A stretch of DNA of 64,000 nucleotides from Rhizophagus irregularis. Lineage: Eukaryota > Glomeromycota > Glomeromycetes > Glomerales > Glomeraceae. The notes under the pieces are model-generated. The model made no database searches, was not told the DNA's origin, and saw only the letters and a list, made by a program, of their open reading frames with translations. The position numbers and the translations under genes are program-made. Location of the stretch: NCBI RefSeq assembly GCF_026210795.1, contig NC_089430.1, positions 2,542,001 to 2,606,000 of the forward strand. Direction: 5' to 3'. Below, one piece after another: positions 44,006-57,100 of this stretch; position 1 is the first letter of the stretch; each line of letters begins with the position of its first letter.

Positions 44006-44521
44006 GTTATTTCTTTACTAGAAAAAGTTATAGTACTTTACTAAAAATGGCCAATTTTTTGAAATGATTTTATAATAATTTTAAAATACTACAAAAATAC
44101 ATTTAATACATCAAAATGTTTTTATTGTATTTTTGTTATTATTTTGTAATTATATTGTATCTAGATCTATAAAAATAACTCAAAATAATATCACAATAAT
44201 TTTTTAATGTTTTTGTTATTATTTTATTATTATAATATAATTAACTTTGATATTATTTTAATATTTTAATATCTCGTACAGACACAATGTAACATAAAGT
44301 TTTGACCAGATATACTATAAATAAAAAAAAACAAAAAAAAATATTTTAATCTCAAAAATACCTCAAGTATATCTTGATATATTTTAAAAATTTTACAAAA
44401 TAATTGCACAATTGTTTTAAAAGCCATTATATCTAGGTCTATAAAAATATTTCAAAAAATTAGCCATTTTTAGTAAAGAATATTAGTTGGAATTACAGAA
44501 TTTTTCTAATAAGGAAATTAC
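44006..44521. repeat. About 515-bp inverted-repeat element
   Basis: TTTACTAAAAATGGCCAA at 44037 is matched inverted by TTAGCCATTTTTAGTAAA at 44460-44477, with AATTTTTTGAAAT inside both arms. A weaker outer match pairs GTTATTTCTTTACTAG (44006) with CTAATAAGGAAATTAC (44506-44521). No target duplication was found. No coding. Confidence 0.55.
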
Positions 44522-46239
44522 AGGCTATTTATCTAAAATTATATGATTTTGTAAAATTATAATATATGGCCAGAATTATTGATTTTAATAGAAAATTGTA
44601 AATAATATGTACATTTAAATCAATGATATGATTAATTATAATTGATTTGTAGATAATTTTATTATAATAAAATCTGGGTTGTGCTTATAAAAAGTTGTAA
44701 CTATATTAACTATATAGAGAGTAACTATATGGAAGTCTAACTGTATAGTAATTTATATTGAAAATAGTATACTAAAATTAATAAAAAAATACTATAAAAA
44801 AATAATATAATTGAAAAGAAGTTTTAGTCAAAAAAAAAAAAAAAAAATTGTTACAAAAGTTATTAAAAAAATTGATTAAAAAAATTTAATATAATTAAAT
44901 TTTAGTTTAAAGTATAAATAATTTTATTTTAAAAAAGAAATTATTTTATTATTAAATATTTTTGTAAATTGATAATATTTTAAAAAAAAATATTTACATG
45001 TATTTTATAAAATAAAATAACTTATTTTATATATGGATAATAAATAACTTAGATTTTTATTTTTTATTTGATAATTTCAATATATAATTTTAAACTCTAT
45101 AATTAAAAATTATCACAATTTAATTAAATATAAAGTTATTTGAAAGAGTTAAAAATTATTTATATACAAATTTTTATACTATTAATTTAAAAATTTGAAA
45201 CGTTGTTTTATATATATATATAAAATTAAAAAACAAATATTATTTTAATTAAAAATTTATTTATTTATTCTAAGTTTTAGTAAAAGTTTTTTTATGATAA
45301 TAAATATTTCTAAATAAGTGTTTGATGCAAAATAAAAAAAATCCTGCTTAGCAAAGACATTTTAAAGGTCAATTTGACTTATTTGCCAAAACTTTTTTTC
45401 CGTTAAATCCATTTTTGGAAATAATTGGGCTATCTACATTACTGTCATTACTGTCACAGATTTTCAGGTGAGTAATTAATTTAGTGATGATCATCACAAC
45501 GTAGATCTCAAAGTATTACTCGTGTATAAAATACTTAAATTTTCATATGATTTATACAATCTTGAATAGTATAGAAGTAGAAGATTCTTTAGTAAAAGAA
45601 AATTCATTATTCTTTTTATATTCAATACATATATCATGCATTGAATATTTTTATTTTTTATTTTTATTTTTATTTTTATTTTTTTTTGAAAATTTCATTA
45701 CGAAAAAAAATCCAAAACCTAATCAAATGTTTTATAAAATAGCTAATATATAAAATATTTTTTTTCTTTAAAGAGAAATTTTCTAAATTAAAGGGGAAAA
45801 GTAAGCAAGGGCCTATGAAAGGAAGGAAGAAAAAAAAAAAAAAAAAAAGAAAAAAAAAATTCCGAAGAATGCGACAATGTTTTTAAGAACTTCTAAAAAA
45901 AAAGTCGAAACAGCAAAAAAAAAAACTAAATACAAGAACCGAATATAATAAAATTCTCGAGATGATAAACCCAAATAATTTGCAAATAAGAAACTACAAT
46001 AAACAAAAAAATAATAAAATATTTAAAATATGCAACATATAAACTATGATTATTATTATTGCTTTTATGGCAAAGTCAATCATAAACAAAATAAAATAAG
46101 TTGCAATTTGAATTAGAGACTTAACGCCAATTTACCCGCCACATTCATTAATTGCTATAATACAAAAAAAACAACTCTTCTCATCCCATTATCATTTCCC
46201 ATTAACCTTTTGTCTAATTAATACTTTGTCTTAATGAGT
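44522..46239. other. AT-rich intergenic DNA downstream of LARP1
   Basis: Very AT-rich. It contains one GGCCAGAATTATT motif at 44569, a TTTTTA-type microsatellite at about 45645-45685 and a long A tract at about 45830-45860. GTGATGATCATCAC at 45486 is a perfect 14-bp palindrome. The part nearest 46239 is the LARP1 3' UTR. Confidence 0.45.
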
Positions 46240-49200
46240 CTATCGTGAAGTGGCTAATGCCACAGGTGGAAAATTATCCATAGTGTTCGAGTTATTTAAG
46301 GGAGATGACAGTGATGTTGTTGTTGCATGATTGACATGATGATGATTAGGTATCGTATAAAAGTTGTTCATTGAACTAGGATGCGTTGACTTTTGAGCAA
46401 TTCTAAAATCATCAATATCCTAATAATTTAAAAAGTGGTGTGTATTTATTTAGTTCATAATAATAATAATAAATTAAAAAAGAGGAAATTTATAAATATA
46501 AGACATGACCAATTTAATTACCTTAAATTTTTCTAATGTTTTCTTTAATTGATCACATACTTCGATCTTTCTCTTATTCTTATCTTTTCTATAATATAAA
46601 TAAGCCCAGAATTTCTCGATGCCATAAAGACGACCATTCTTGTGATCATTTAATGTCAGTTCCTGGAAATCATCAAATACGTCTTGGCGATACTTTTTCT
46701 CAAGACCATAAGAGTAAAACCGGAATAAACATTCCAGGCCATAACGATAATTAGAATTAGCATCTTCAACCGCGAGTTTCTTAAACTCGGAGTACATACG
46801 TTTGTTATAATGTTCTCGCAAGAAATGAGACCAAAATCTAAAGAGAGTATTCATCTCTTGTGATTGTCCGATTCCCTGTCGTTTGCGTTCTGAAATAACG
46901 AAATAGATAGAGATATGGAATTAATAAAATATGCATCATCTATAATTAAAATTTTCAAAGTAATTAAGTTGGAACTATCTTGTAAACCTTTCAAAGCCTT
47001 AATATGGTATTTAGAGTACTTTTGTTGGATAAATCCATTGTCCTTTAATAATTCATGACTCGGATGTTGAAAAGTAGGGAACGAACGTGCCAAATCTGCC
47101 GAAGATGATAATTGTTCATTTGAAGAACAATTATTATTGATAAGAGGTGAGCCATTTGCGAGTGGCGATGATCCCTCGGAAAGATGATCCCTACATAATT
47201 CATTTATCGAATTAGCATTATAAATACGTAAAAAAACCATATCAACAGTTATAATATTTACCCAAGTACCCAACCGACAGCATCCTGAGCATAATATTGA
47301 CGTGTATCAGGTATGTGTCTATGGTTAGTCTTAGCATTTGCACCAAGTGGAAGCTGCGGGGTACCTTTAACAGGCCAGAAACGCGCCGGTTTTTTCTTGC
47401 TGTAATGCATTTATTGGAAATTAGTTAACCTTCAAGCTAATAATTTATTAATACGGAAATGAACATACCTTTTTTTGTCATTTTCTGATGTAACTTTATT
47501 CGAGTGATTTGTCTCAGAATTTAAACTTGGTGTGCCTTCTTGTGACTTTGTTTCTTCACTAAAAACAAATAATATTAAATATTCAATTAATGTGAAGACT
47601 ATAATTTTCATTTTTAGTAGTAATAAAATAATAGAAATTTACCTAATTATATCTGCTTTACGATTACCAGAAGTACTATTAACTTGTCTAAGGCAAGACA
47701 AAATGAATACAATTATTTAAACAAATAAGACATTTTAAGTAATGATTATAAAAAAATTATACACACTTTTTGCGTAAGTCATGTTCGTAGTGATGTAGGC
47801 CCTCATTGATTATTTCAATGACTTCTTCTAATAATTTTTTTTTTATACAATGTAATTAATTTCAAAATTATATATATATTTTCTTACATATAGTAATAAA
47901 ACTAACCGTTCAATTTATCCCTCCTTTTCTGTGTAACAATTATGATACTTTCTACAGTATCATCATCAACTTCATCATCGTCTTCATCCTCTTCATCTGA
48001 GGTTGCATAATATTTTTGAATATTATTCCCCGAATCACCGTTCCAATCTTCATCAAATTGGAAAAGCTCCTCATCAACAATAACGGAAGTTTGCTTTGGA
48101 GAGTCACGGGGAGATTTTGGTGTCATATGAGGCGAACGTTTTTTTGTTTGAGAAATCCAAGTATTAACAGTATTAGTAGAATTGTCTTCGGAATTTCCTT
48201 CCGGAATAGTTGGCATTTCCTGGTTTTCCTTGTTTTCATCTTCATCTTGTAATAAATTGTTTTCTTCTACAATAATCTCATGTTGATTATGAATATTTGA
48301 AGTATCCATCATTGTTTGCTCTGAAAATTGTTGTTCACCATCCTCGGGCAAATCGTTCTTAAAATATTGATAAACAAATCAATAATAGCTCCTTGATATC
48401 TTTTTAATACAAAATATACTTACTTGTTTCGGTAAGAGCCAAATTTTCCAACCATCTCTCTTTCTAACCTTGTCACCGTTAACCTCTACAGTGTAGCTAA
48501 TGAGGAGCGCCTTAAATTCAAATTAATTTTAATTAGCTAATAATGCTTACAATTAAGAGGATGAACAAAAAAAATGAAAATAACATGTACCTCACGGACA
48601 AGTTTTTCATCCATCGTCAAAGCCTTTACACGATTAAAACCGGCTAACAAGGAAATAAGCACATAACCTTCAGAGTCCATCTATGAATAAAGGAATAAAA
48701 TATTAATTAAATTAAATTTTACAGTATAAACGATAAAGGGGACTTACATTACTTCGTAAATATATATCTTTGCAGAGATTTTCAATACTAAAATAATATT
48801 CTCTAAAAATATAAAGCAACCACGAATTAAAAATGTTTATATTATAAAATGAATAAGTTGCAAAATACTTACATTTGTTGTAAAATATAGTATTTTAGGA
48901 ATGTGACATCATAGACGACGCCGACTTTTGATCCATATAAATTGTTATACTGTTGTGTACCATGATGACCATGGTGATTATTGTTACCGTGTTGACCATG
49001 ATGTCCATTATTATGATGTCCATATCCTGTTGAGTATGATATTGTTGCTGAACGTGGATGTCCGCGTCCGCCATTATAAGAACGGCCTAAGTTGTGAAAA
49101 TGTATTATCTTGTTAAATATCTTAATCAAAATAAAGGAGAATTAATTAGATGGTGTAATAACATCAAATCTAACCTCTTCCTCTTCTTCCACCACGAAAA

Positions 49201-50458
49201 TGTGAATTAGTATTAATGTGATGACCAATTTGCCCATTATTATCATTTGACTGTGAATAACGACGTGTATAATCCCTTGTTGGTGGAGGTACACTAGCAC
49301 GACGTCTACTAGGACTAGTATTTCTGGGTGATTGATTATGTTCTGCTTCAGAATTATTATTATTATTATTAGGCCTATCATTTGATTTTCGATGTTCTCG
49401 AAGACCAACGTGATCTTCACTACGACGACGAGAAGGTTTTGATCGTTCATGACCGGGTAATGGAGTATTGTGAGTAATATTCGGTATATACCGTACCCAT
49501 TTATCTTTGCCTTTTAAAAAATTATAATATTAGTAACTATATCAAATCAAATCAACTGACAACGATCTAACAGGATCGTACAAAAAAAAAAAGAGTAAGG
49601 AAATTAAACCTTTTTTAGAAGAACTCTCTTCTTTTTTGGCATTGGAGTCATTAATTTGTTTCTTTTCCGAAGAATCGACCGTTTCCTTTTCTTTATCTTT
49701 AATTAAAACTTCGGCGGGAGCAGGCCAGCTTGTTTGATCTTCCAATGGTGGTAATATTGGTGAAGATTTCGTTCTCCTTGAATCTTTTTTATTATATTTT
49801 CTAGAATCTTTTGTAATTTTATTTTTTTTTAAAAAAAAATAAAAAGATAATTTTATCAATTTTAAATTCAATTATTTCTCTTCTCACAATTATGATAAAT
49901 GATTCAATTGACGAACCACTTTTTGAAAAAGAAAAAAAAAATAAAAAACTTTTTAAGAAACTATAAGTTTCGAATGTAATGAACGTAATACATGATAAAA
50001 TTCATTTATCATCTTCATAATTAAAAAAAACTGTAAGTTTAATTGAACATACCATCAAAAGACTCATTGTGATCATTATCTTGATTGTCTGTTCTTTTAC
50101 GACTATCAACTATTACATCTTTTTCTTTATCATTTTTATCATTGGAAACTGGGGAATCCGTCGACTTTTGGGCACTCATCCTTGCCTTCCACACGTTTAC
50201 AGGCGGTATTGGAGCCGGAGGAGGTATTATTTTTTTTGATGTTGTTTCATTTTCTATATAGTTTTGATTCTCATTATTATGTTGTACAGTTTCTTTAACT
50301 TGCTCTGACGGTTGTCGAACAGAAGATCGAATTATATTTGATCCATTAGTTTCCAAATCACTTTTAATTTTTGTACCGGTAGGTTTGATCAGATTAACAC
50401 CGCCAACACTAGAACCAGCGAGATTATTGTCAGGTTGCGCAGTTGTTGGACTAACCAT
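46240..50458 (-). CDS. LARP1: La-related protein 1 (LARP1) with La motif and DM15 repeats
   Basis: Fifteen exons on the minus strand (5' to 3'): 50053-50458, 49610-49807, 49175-49510, 48873-49086, 48748-48802, 48591-48680, 48424-48510, 47907-48357, 47767-47827, 47643-47687, 47469-47558, 47262-47399, 46988-47190, 46522-46889, 46240-46419, giving 973 aa. After a disordered N-terminus with an Arg/Gly/His/Asn-rich stretch comes the La motif (about 365-440: [19 protein letters not shown] ... [19 protein letters not shown]). The C-terminal third has DM15 repeats: [39 protein letters not shown] and [20 protein letters not shown]1 binds cap-adjacent TOP sequences and poly(A) and controls ribosomal-protein mRNA translation under TOR. 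An acidic linker separates the domains. All junctions keep phase. Confidence 0.95.
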
Positions 50459-53007
50459 ACTTCACTTTATAAACCGAGCACGTAATAAAAAAAGTAGAAG
50501 AAAAGGTTTTCTTAGTTTGATCAGAAGAAGGAAAGTCACCAAAGTTTGAAGGGTGAACCAAGAAAGGTTCAAGTAAGAAAAAAAAAAAAAAATTTTTTTT
50601 TTTATTTCAATAACTCGGCAACAAGAAAAAAAAGTTGTTCGCGCGTGAACAACTATCGTTTGCCGAAAAAAAAGTTTTTTTTTTCTTTGGTCGTTAAATG
50701 AGGCAACTAAATTCCTCAAGGGGTGCAACAGTATGCAAGAAAAAAAAATAATTTTTTTTCCTCAGCCAACAACTACCGTTTAATACTAAAGAAAAAAAAA
50801 ACGTATTTTTTTTGGATCACCCCTTTAAGGAATTTATATAGTATACGTGATACGTGGCGAAAAAAAAAAGTTTAGGATATGAATATGAATCATATCATAT
50901 TACTAAAAAAAAAAAATTTTTTTTTCCGTAATTTCCATATACATTAAACCAATCACAATTATGCGTTTCATCGCATTTTGCTGTGCATCATCAATAAAAA
51001 ACAAGCAGCTTGGATCTAATACGTTTTTTGACATGATCTGTAGTTAAAAAATACTGACCGAATTGAAAAATATTTATTATACAATAGTATTTGCTATTGT
51101 TAAGGAAAAAAAAAAAAAAAAATTTTTTTTTTTGAAAAAAATCACTCTTTTTATTTCATCTTGTTAAAATAATAATCAGACTTTACTGATAGAACCCGGA
51201 CCATGTACTGTTACCCCTTGAGTCACAACGCTAAAAAAGTCTAATAAAGTATTTGTTGCATCGAAATGACATAGTACAAGATCTTTTTACGTTGACGTTA
51301 ACACGTTTAAATTGTCACACGAGCGAGAAATTTTGATCATTAGAAAAGTTTTCTTAAGCTGATTAAAAAAAAATATTCCCGTGTAAGCCACAATTATTTT
51401 GACAAATTCTTAAACTTCCAGTATTCGATGAGATCTTCCGAACGCCCCATATCGAAAATCAATTAAGGATCTTTTAAAATCATGCCATCACAGGTGATAA
51501 TCGTCGTTTCATCGTTTCATAGAAACATCATTAATGATAAATAGTTATGATCAACTTGTTTTGATTTATAATTAAAGAAAAATCTTTTAAAATCTCAAAA
51601 TGTAGCCCTATTAATTAAAAAGATGGAATCTGTAGGACGAAATTGGAAAGAAAAAAAAAAAATAGGAATTTCAAATTTTCAAAAATAAAGAAAATAAAAA
51701 AAAATTTATGATAAGAAAATTTCAAAAGAATTTTTAGTTTAATAAAAATTTTTTTTCCCTGATGAAAAATTTTTTTTCAAAAATTTTTAAGATGGGATTT
51801 TTTTTTTTTAATAAATCCCGAATTTTCGCGCAATCACATGATTAAGTATAAAGACGCGTACAATATTTTGTCGCACAATTTCCATTAGAAGTTAAGTTTC
51901 CTTATCTATTAATAATGCTTTTGTTTATGGCGCTTAAAATTTGGTCTCCGGCTTTTCACGTGCTATAATCTTTATGAAAAGAGGCGATTAGATATAATTG
52001 ACGTGGAGTAATTAAAAGGTAAAAAGGATTTAAAATGAACAATTTAGTTAAGAATATAGTTAGTTATATGGATAATTTTTATAAAAAAAAATTTTAAATT
52101 CTTGATAATTTTTCCTTTTTTTTTTCTTTTTTAAAAAATGAGATAAGAAAGGTTTTATATTTTTACTTTTAATTAGATTAATTAGATTATCAAAAAGATA
52201 TTTTTTTTTAAAAAAAAAAAAATTCTTATTATTAAATATATTCTCAATGATCAGTTTTCATTCATCCATATATACCATATATATATTATATATCCCCCCA
52301 TGGTTTAGAGTAGATGCAAGTTGTAACCTCAAGTTACAATCTTAATTTGTCCACTAATATCTCAAACTACAAGTGTTACAAATTGATAATATGGGAATAT
52401 TTTAGCCGCGTGGAATAAATATATCTGCAAGTAATACTAAAATAGACGCAGTACGATAATAAATTAATTTTTCCATTCTAAGGATATTGATAATATTAAA
52501 AAATACGTAGATAACAATGGAAATGATTGTAAACATGACGATATATAATTTTTTGTGTAGCAAAACATCAAAATTTTAAAACGGAATTACGGAATTACGG
52601 TAAAATATTTACTCGTTACCCGCGTTAGATGATAATCATATCAAATTTTGTGGCGCAGAGCCGCAGAATAATTCAATAATTCATTCGTTTTTAATTAATT
52701 AATGGTTAGTTTGATAGTCTCAAATGTCGTGTTAGTTAACCTTATAATTTCTATCAGCCTAGCCTGCCAAGTAGACTAACTGAACTTTAAATTAAATATT
52801 AATTTTTTTCTTAATAATCAATCTTTTTGTACCATTCCTCTCGCGATCAATAGTGTCCTTCACGTAACTTAAACTGATTAATAATAACAAAATTTACACG
52901 GTAATTTATTTATACGGTTAATGATTTTCGTTTTTTTGTTTATTTTTCAAATAAAACCGCTAATTATTTTGCAACCTTTTATTTGTATTTTGAACTTTAG
53001 AAATATA
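50459..53007. promoter_or_regulatory. Divergent intergenic region between LARP1 and the SCS7-type gene
   Basis: About 2.5 kb serve as upstream DNA for both genes. It is marked by repeated A-tract/T-tract junctions (for example near 50590, 50915, 51110, 51780 and 52205), which are stiff and nucleosome-disfavouring. CTCTCGCGA lies at about 52839-52847. A TTTAG before the ATG at 53008 may be the end of a 5' UTR intron. No gene or RNA was recognised. Confidence 0.45.
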
Positions 53008-54154
53008 ATGCCGGGACGAATGCTTTTTCGATACACTCGTGAAGAGGTGGCGAAACATAATACAACTTCAGACCTATGGATTATTCATAATAACAAAGTT
53101 TATGACGTGACAGAATTTGCAATGGATCACCCAGGTGGTCCAGAGTTAATTAAAGAATGGGGAGGCAAAGACGTGACGAAAACTTTAATTGACCCAATTT
53201 CACACGAGCATTCCGAAACTGCATATGAAATTTTAGGAGATTTGTGTATAGGAGAAATAGTTGAGGGACCTAATAACAATAATTCTTTGAATTCAATGGA
53301 TAATAAGATTTTTACTACTCGTCGATTTGATGAAAAAATTGATCAATTTTATCCCGAAAACACTGATGTTAATATTGATCTCCAGAAAGAAAAATTTCTT
53401 AACCTTAATAGACCATTATTTGTTCAAATGTTTAATTGTAATTTTAGTAAAGAATTTTACCTTAAACAAATTCATCAACCACGACATCTTCCATATTCAG
53501 CAAAATTATTTGAGAACCCTTGGTTAGAGTTATTAACAAAAACTCCATGGTATGCGATTCCAATAGTGTGGCTTCCAATAGTATCATATCATATATTCAT
53601 GGCATCAGATTTAGGATCAAAACCTGTTAGTATATTATTTCTTATTGGAATTGTAATGTGGACTTTATTGGAATATGGAATTCATAGATTTTTATTTCAC
53701 GTTGATGCAATTTTACCTGATCATCCTTATGCTCTTTGTGTGCATTTTACTTTGCATGGAATACATCATTATTTGCCAATGGATAAGTAAGTTTTTTTTT
53801 TATTAGAGTGATACCTTTTATTTAAAATCAATTCTATTATGATAACATATATATTTATTTAGGCTTCGTCTTGTAATGCCACCAGTTCTTGGATTTGCTA
53901 TTGCAATTCCGATTATACAGATTGTATATTCGATTTTTCCAGTTTCAATTGGACATGGTTTAATTGCAGGAGCAGTGTTTGGTTATATTTGTTATGATTT
54001 AACTCATTATCATCTCCATCATGCTAAACCATTTGGTAAACACTTGAGGGAAATGAAGACTTATCATTTGGCTCATCATTATAAGAATTATGAATTAGGT
54101 TATGGAATTACAAGTAAAATTTGGGATACTTTTTTTGGAACACTTTTGGAATAA
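53008..54154 (+). CDS. SCS7: Fatty acid 2-hydroxylase, cytochrome b5 fusion (SCS7/FA2H type)
   Basis: Two exons, 53008-53786 and 53863-54154, giving 356 aa. Residues 5-80 form a cytochrome b5 domain with the heme ligands in HPGG (His41) and HEHS (His68). The C-terminal half is a membrane di-iron hydroxylase with histidine clusters HRFLFH, HFTLHGIHH, HYHLHH and HLAHHYKN and four hydrophobic spans. The enzyme 2-hydroxylates very-long-chain fatty acids of ceramides in the ER. I chose MPGRMLF at 53008 rather than the upstream in-frame ATG at 52921, whose 29 added residues are a hydrophobic stretch not seen in the family. The intron splits the conserved PMDK-LRLVMPP junction in phase. Confidence 0.95.
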
Positions 54155-57100
54155 ATAAAATCACTTTTGGAGCAAATTAAAGTTTACTGATGGTGAGTCT
54201 TGGTTCATTTTTACAAAAGCATTTATTATTATTTTTTTTTTTTTCAAAAGGATCGAAACGTTAATTAGGTAAAATAATACGTAATTTAGAATTTATTATG
54301 TATTTGTTGTATATTTGCTAAGAGCGTTATAGACTTATTAATAATTATTTATAAATTTGTTCTCATGAATTTGAGGGTGAATCTGAGGGTGAATCTGAGG
54401 ATAAATTTGAAAATTACTTTTATTTCTTTTATATATATATATATATATACATATATATATTAATAAGTATCTTTTTTCTTTTCTTGATGTACAAAATTAC
54501 TTTTGCTGTTTTGCTGTTAATAATCAACTCTAATAAAAAAAAAATAGTTATATATTTTTAACATTAACTAAATGTACATGTGAGTAGGTGATACGTGGAT
54601 GTATGTTCTAGAAAGAAGGGAATTAATAATTGAGTTTTAATAATAATTCAAATCTTTTTATCATTGTAGAATTATAAGTGTGAAATAGGGGGATGTCAGA
54701 TGGCATGCTTACCTTTAGAAATTGTGATGATCATATTCTTCAATATATCATGTCTGATGTCTCCAACATTCTTACCATCAACAAAGGGTTAAGCTAATCC
54801 TATGGGGGTTAGAATTTCACCGATATGAAATAGGGGAATAGAACAGATTAGGAAAGCAAGATGTGTGGGGATTATAGTCAAATAATGATCATTGTTTATT
54901 GTAAAATAAAACATGATAGGGATATAGAAGATAAAGGAAACCAAATAGCACAAAACATTAAATTTTCAAGAGATCAAAATTGGAATTTGTAAAAAGGAAT
55001 CAGTTGAAGCAACAGTTTTGAGTCCAGGTTATAAGTTTAAATGATGATATATTTTTTTTCATTGCACTCTCATGATTATATAAACGTATAGTTCACTTAT
55101 TGGAGAGTAAACAGTACAAAGGAGAAGGGATATTCATCATCTTGGATTAAAGAAGACTAATAGTCAAATGCTTTGTTAAGAACATTTACTCTTTTGATAA
55201 CATGGCAAAAAGTCAGAGGGATCGATCATTCTATTATTCAAAAATGAAATTACACTTGAAAAGAAAGAAAAAAAAAAGGTTAATTAAAGGAGGGGATTGT
55301 ATAATTTTATATTTTTCCGGGATTTTTATGATTAAGCACCTTTAATTCATCCAACCAATGGTTTAATATGATGATGACAACATTTTAGATAAACCACGTG
55401 ATATAGGTATGTGTTTTTTCAATTTTAAAATCATGTGCGCTCGCACATAATGAATTTTCCCCATGAAGTTTAATAATCATATGAAAACTAAGTAATATTT
55501 GGAAATAAACATGTGGGGCGTTTTGTGTTCCAAAAGAATTTTTAATAATTGATTACAGCGGATAATGTGAACAGACACATTCATTTTAATAATAATAATA
55601 AGAAGAAAAAAAAAAGAGAGGGAAACATACATTATTAAAAATTCTCATTCATTCCTAACATTTCCATTCAACAATTTTTCAAAAAAGTAAAAATTTTTTC
55701 ATTATTTTGAAAACATAAGTAAATTCTCTTACGACACATTGCATTATTTCGGCTTTTCTTTTGATTGTTTGTTATTTGATTGTTATTTTTTTTTTTTTTT
55801 GACGCCCAGGTACATTTTTTACTTAGTGTACAAATCTAGTTAAACGGGCATAAAAAAACGCGTGGGATTAATAAAGAGACTATTTTTGATAAAGAGCAAC
55901 CAAAAATTTTTTTTAAGAGAACGGAGTTAATATCTATAAAAAAAAAAAAATCACTTGATAAAGATTTTCCCGTTTTCTCGTTTAATTTAAGAATGTATCA
56001 CATTAGAAAGAAAAAATCACATAATTGGTTCTATCAAATTTTTTTTTACAATTTGATCCACAATGATAGGGACGATAAGGAAGATAAGGATAATTGGGAT
56101 AATTAGGATAATTGTAACGTAACCCTACGTATCTTTTCATAATTATCACGTGACAAATATAATTTTGGCATAAATATAATTTTAATTTAGGCCAAATGAA
56201 TTATTTTGGGGGAGATGAAAATCATCCCCAAAAGAATAACGAAACTGACATAAAATTACATTTAGAAAGAATCTAAAGAATCTAAGAATCTTATAGTTCT
56301 TTGTGAATGATTACATGTTATATTCGCGAAAAAAAAAAAATATTTTTTTTTTGGGGGAGAAAAAATAAACAACGAAAAAACCGAAAACGTTGAAATTAAA
56401 AACAAGTTAGACTTTTAATTATTTATAGTGATTTAGTTGAAAATAATGTGAAAATAATAAATATGTAAACAATAGTAATAATTGATAATAACGAAGTAGA
56501 TCTTGAATGAATATGTTTTCAAGGTTATCATATGAATTACTTTATTTAGATTAGAGGAAAAAGGGAGAATATAATAAAATTTTGAAAAAAATAGGGTAAA
56601 TTAATAAATATTACATGAAAAAAGATATTTGCGATAAAAATCCTCGAGAAATATATATTTTATCAAGATTATAAGTTTCCCGTTAAAAAATTACACGTTT
56701 TTTTAATGATTTTTTTTTTTTGGTATTTTTTAAGCTTTTTTTATCAAGATTACAAGATTATGATAACATACGTGTGATTTTTGCTCACGCTATAAAAATA
56801 CCGGATCTGAGTGGAAATAAATAAAGGAAAAATAAATACTTAATTTAGTAAAGACTTTAATTAATAAATTATAAATTAAAAAAAAATTTATAATATTTTT
56901 CTTGTTGCCTTTTTTTGATTTGATTTTTTTTTAAAAACAAGTTTCGTTACTCGCTTTTTTGTTTGATTCATTCGCACGTACAAAAATATCGAAAGAAATG
57001 ATTTTTTTATAAACTAGAAAAGATTCTTGTTAACTTGTAAAAAAAATTCTCACAAGTTAGAAAAAATTTTTTTGCTGTTGATTATTTCCTATTAAAAAAA

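Noticed and set aside
44699-44750. Possible third end of the 961-bp family (TATAGAGAGTAACTATATGG...CTAACTGTA)
   Set aside because: Only a loose resemblance to the terminal repeat with no partner end and no clear TA-bounded unit.
48928-49450. Extra ORFs opposite or in other frames of LARP1 around the Arg/Gly/His-rich region
   Set aside because: Low-complexity codons keep alternative frames open; the LARP1 exons in this region join in phase to the La motif.
52921-53007. Upstream in-frame ATG adding 29 hydrophobic residues to the SCS7-type hydroxylase
   Set aside because: The family starts shortly before the cytochrome b5 domain; the added stretch includes a TTTAG acceptor-like site and is more likely 5' UTR or intron.
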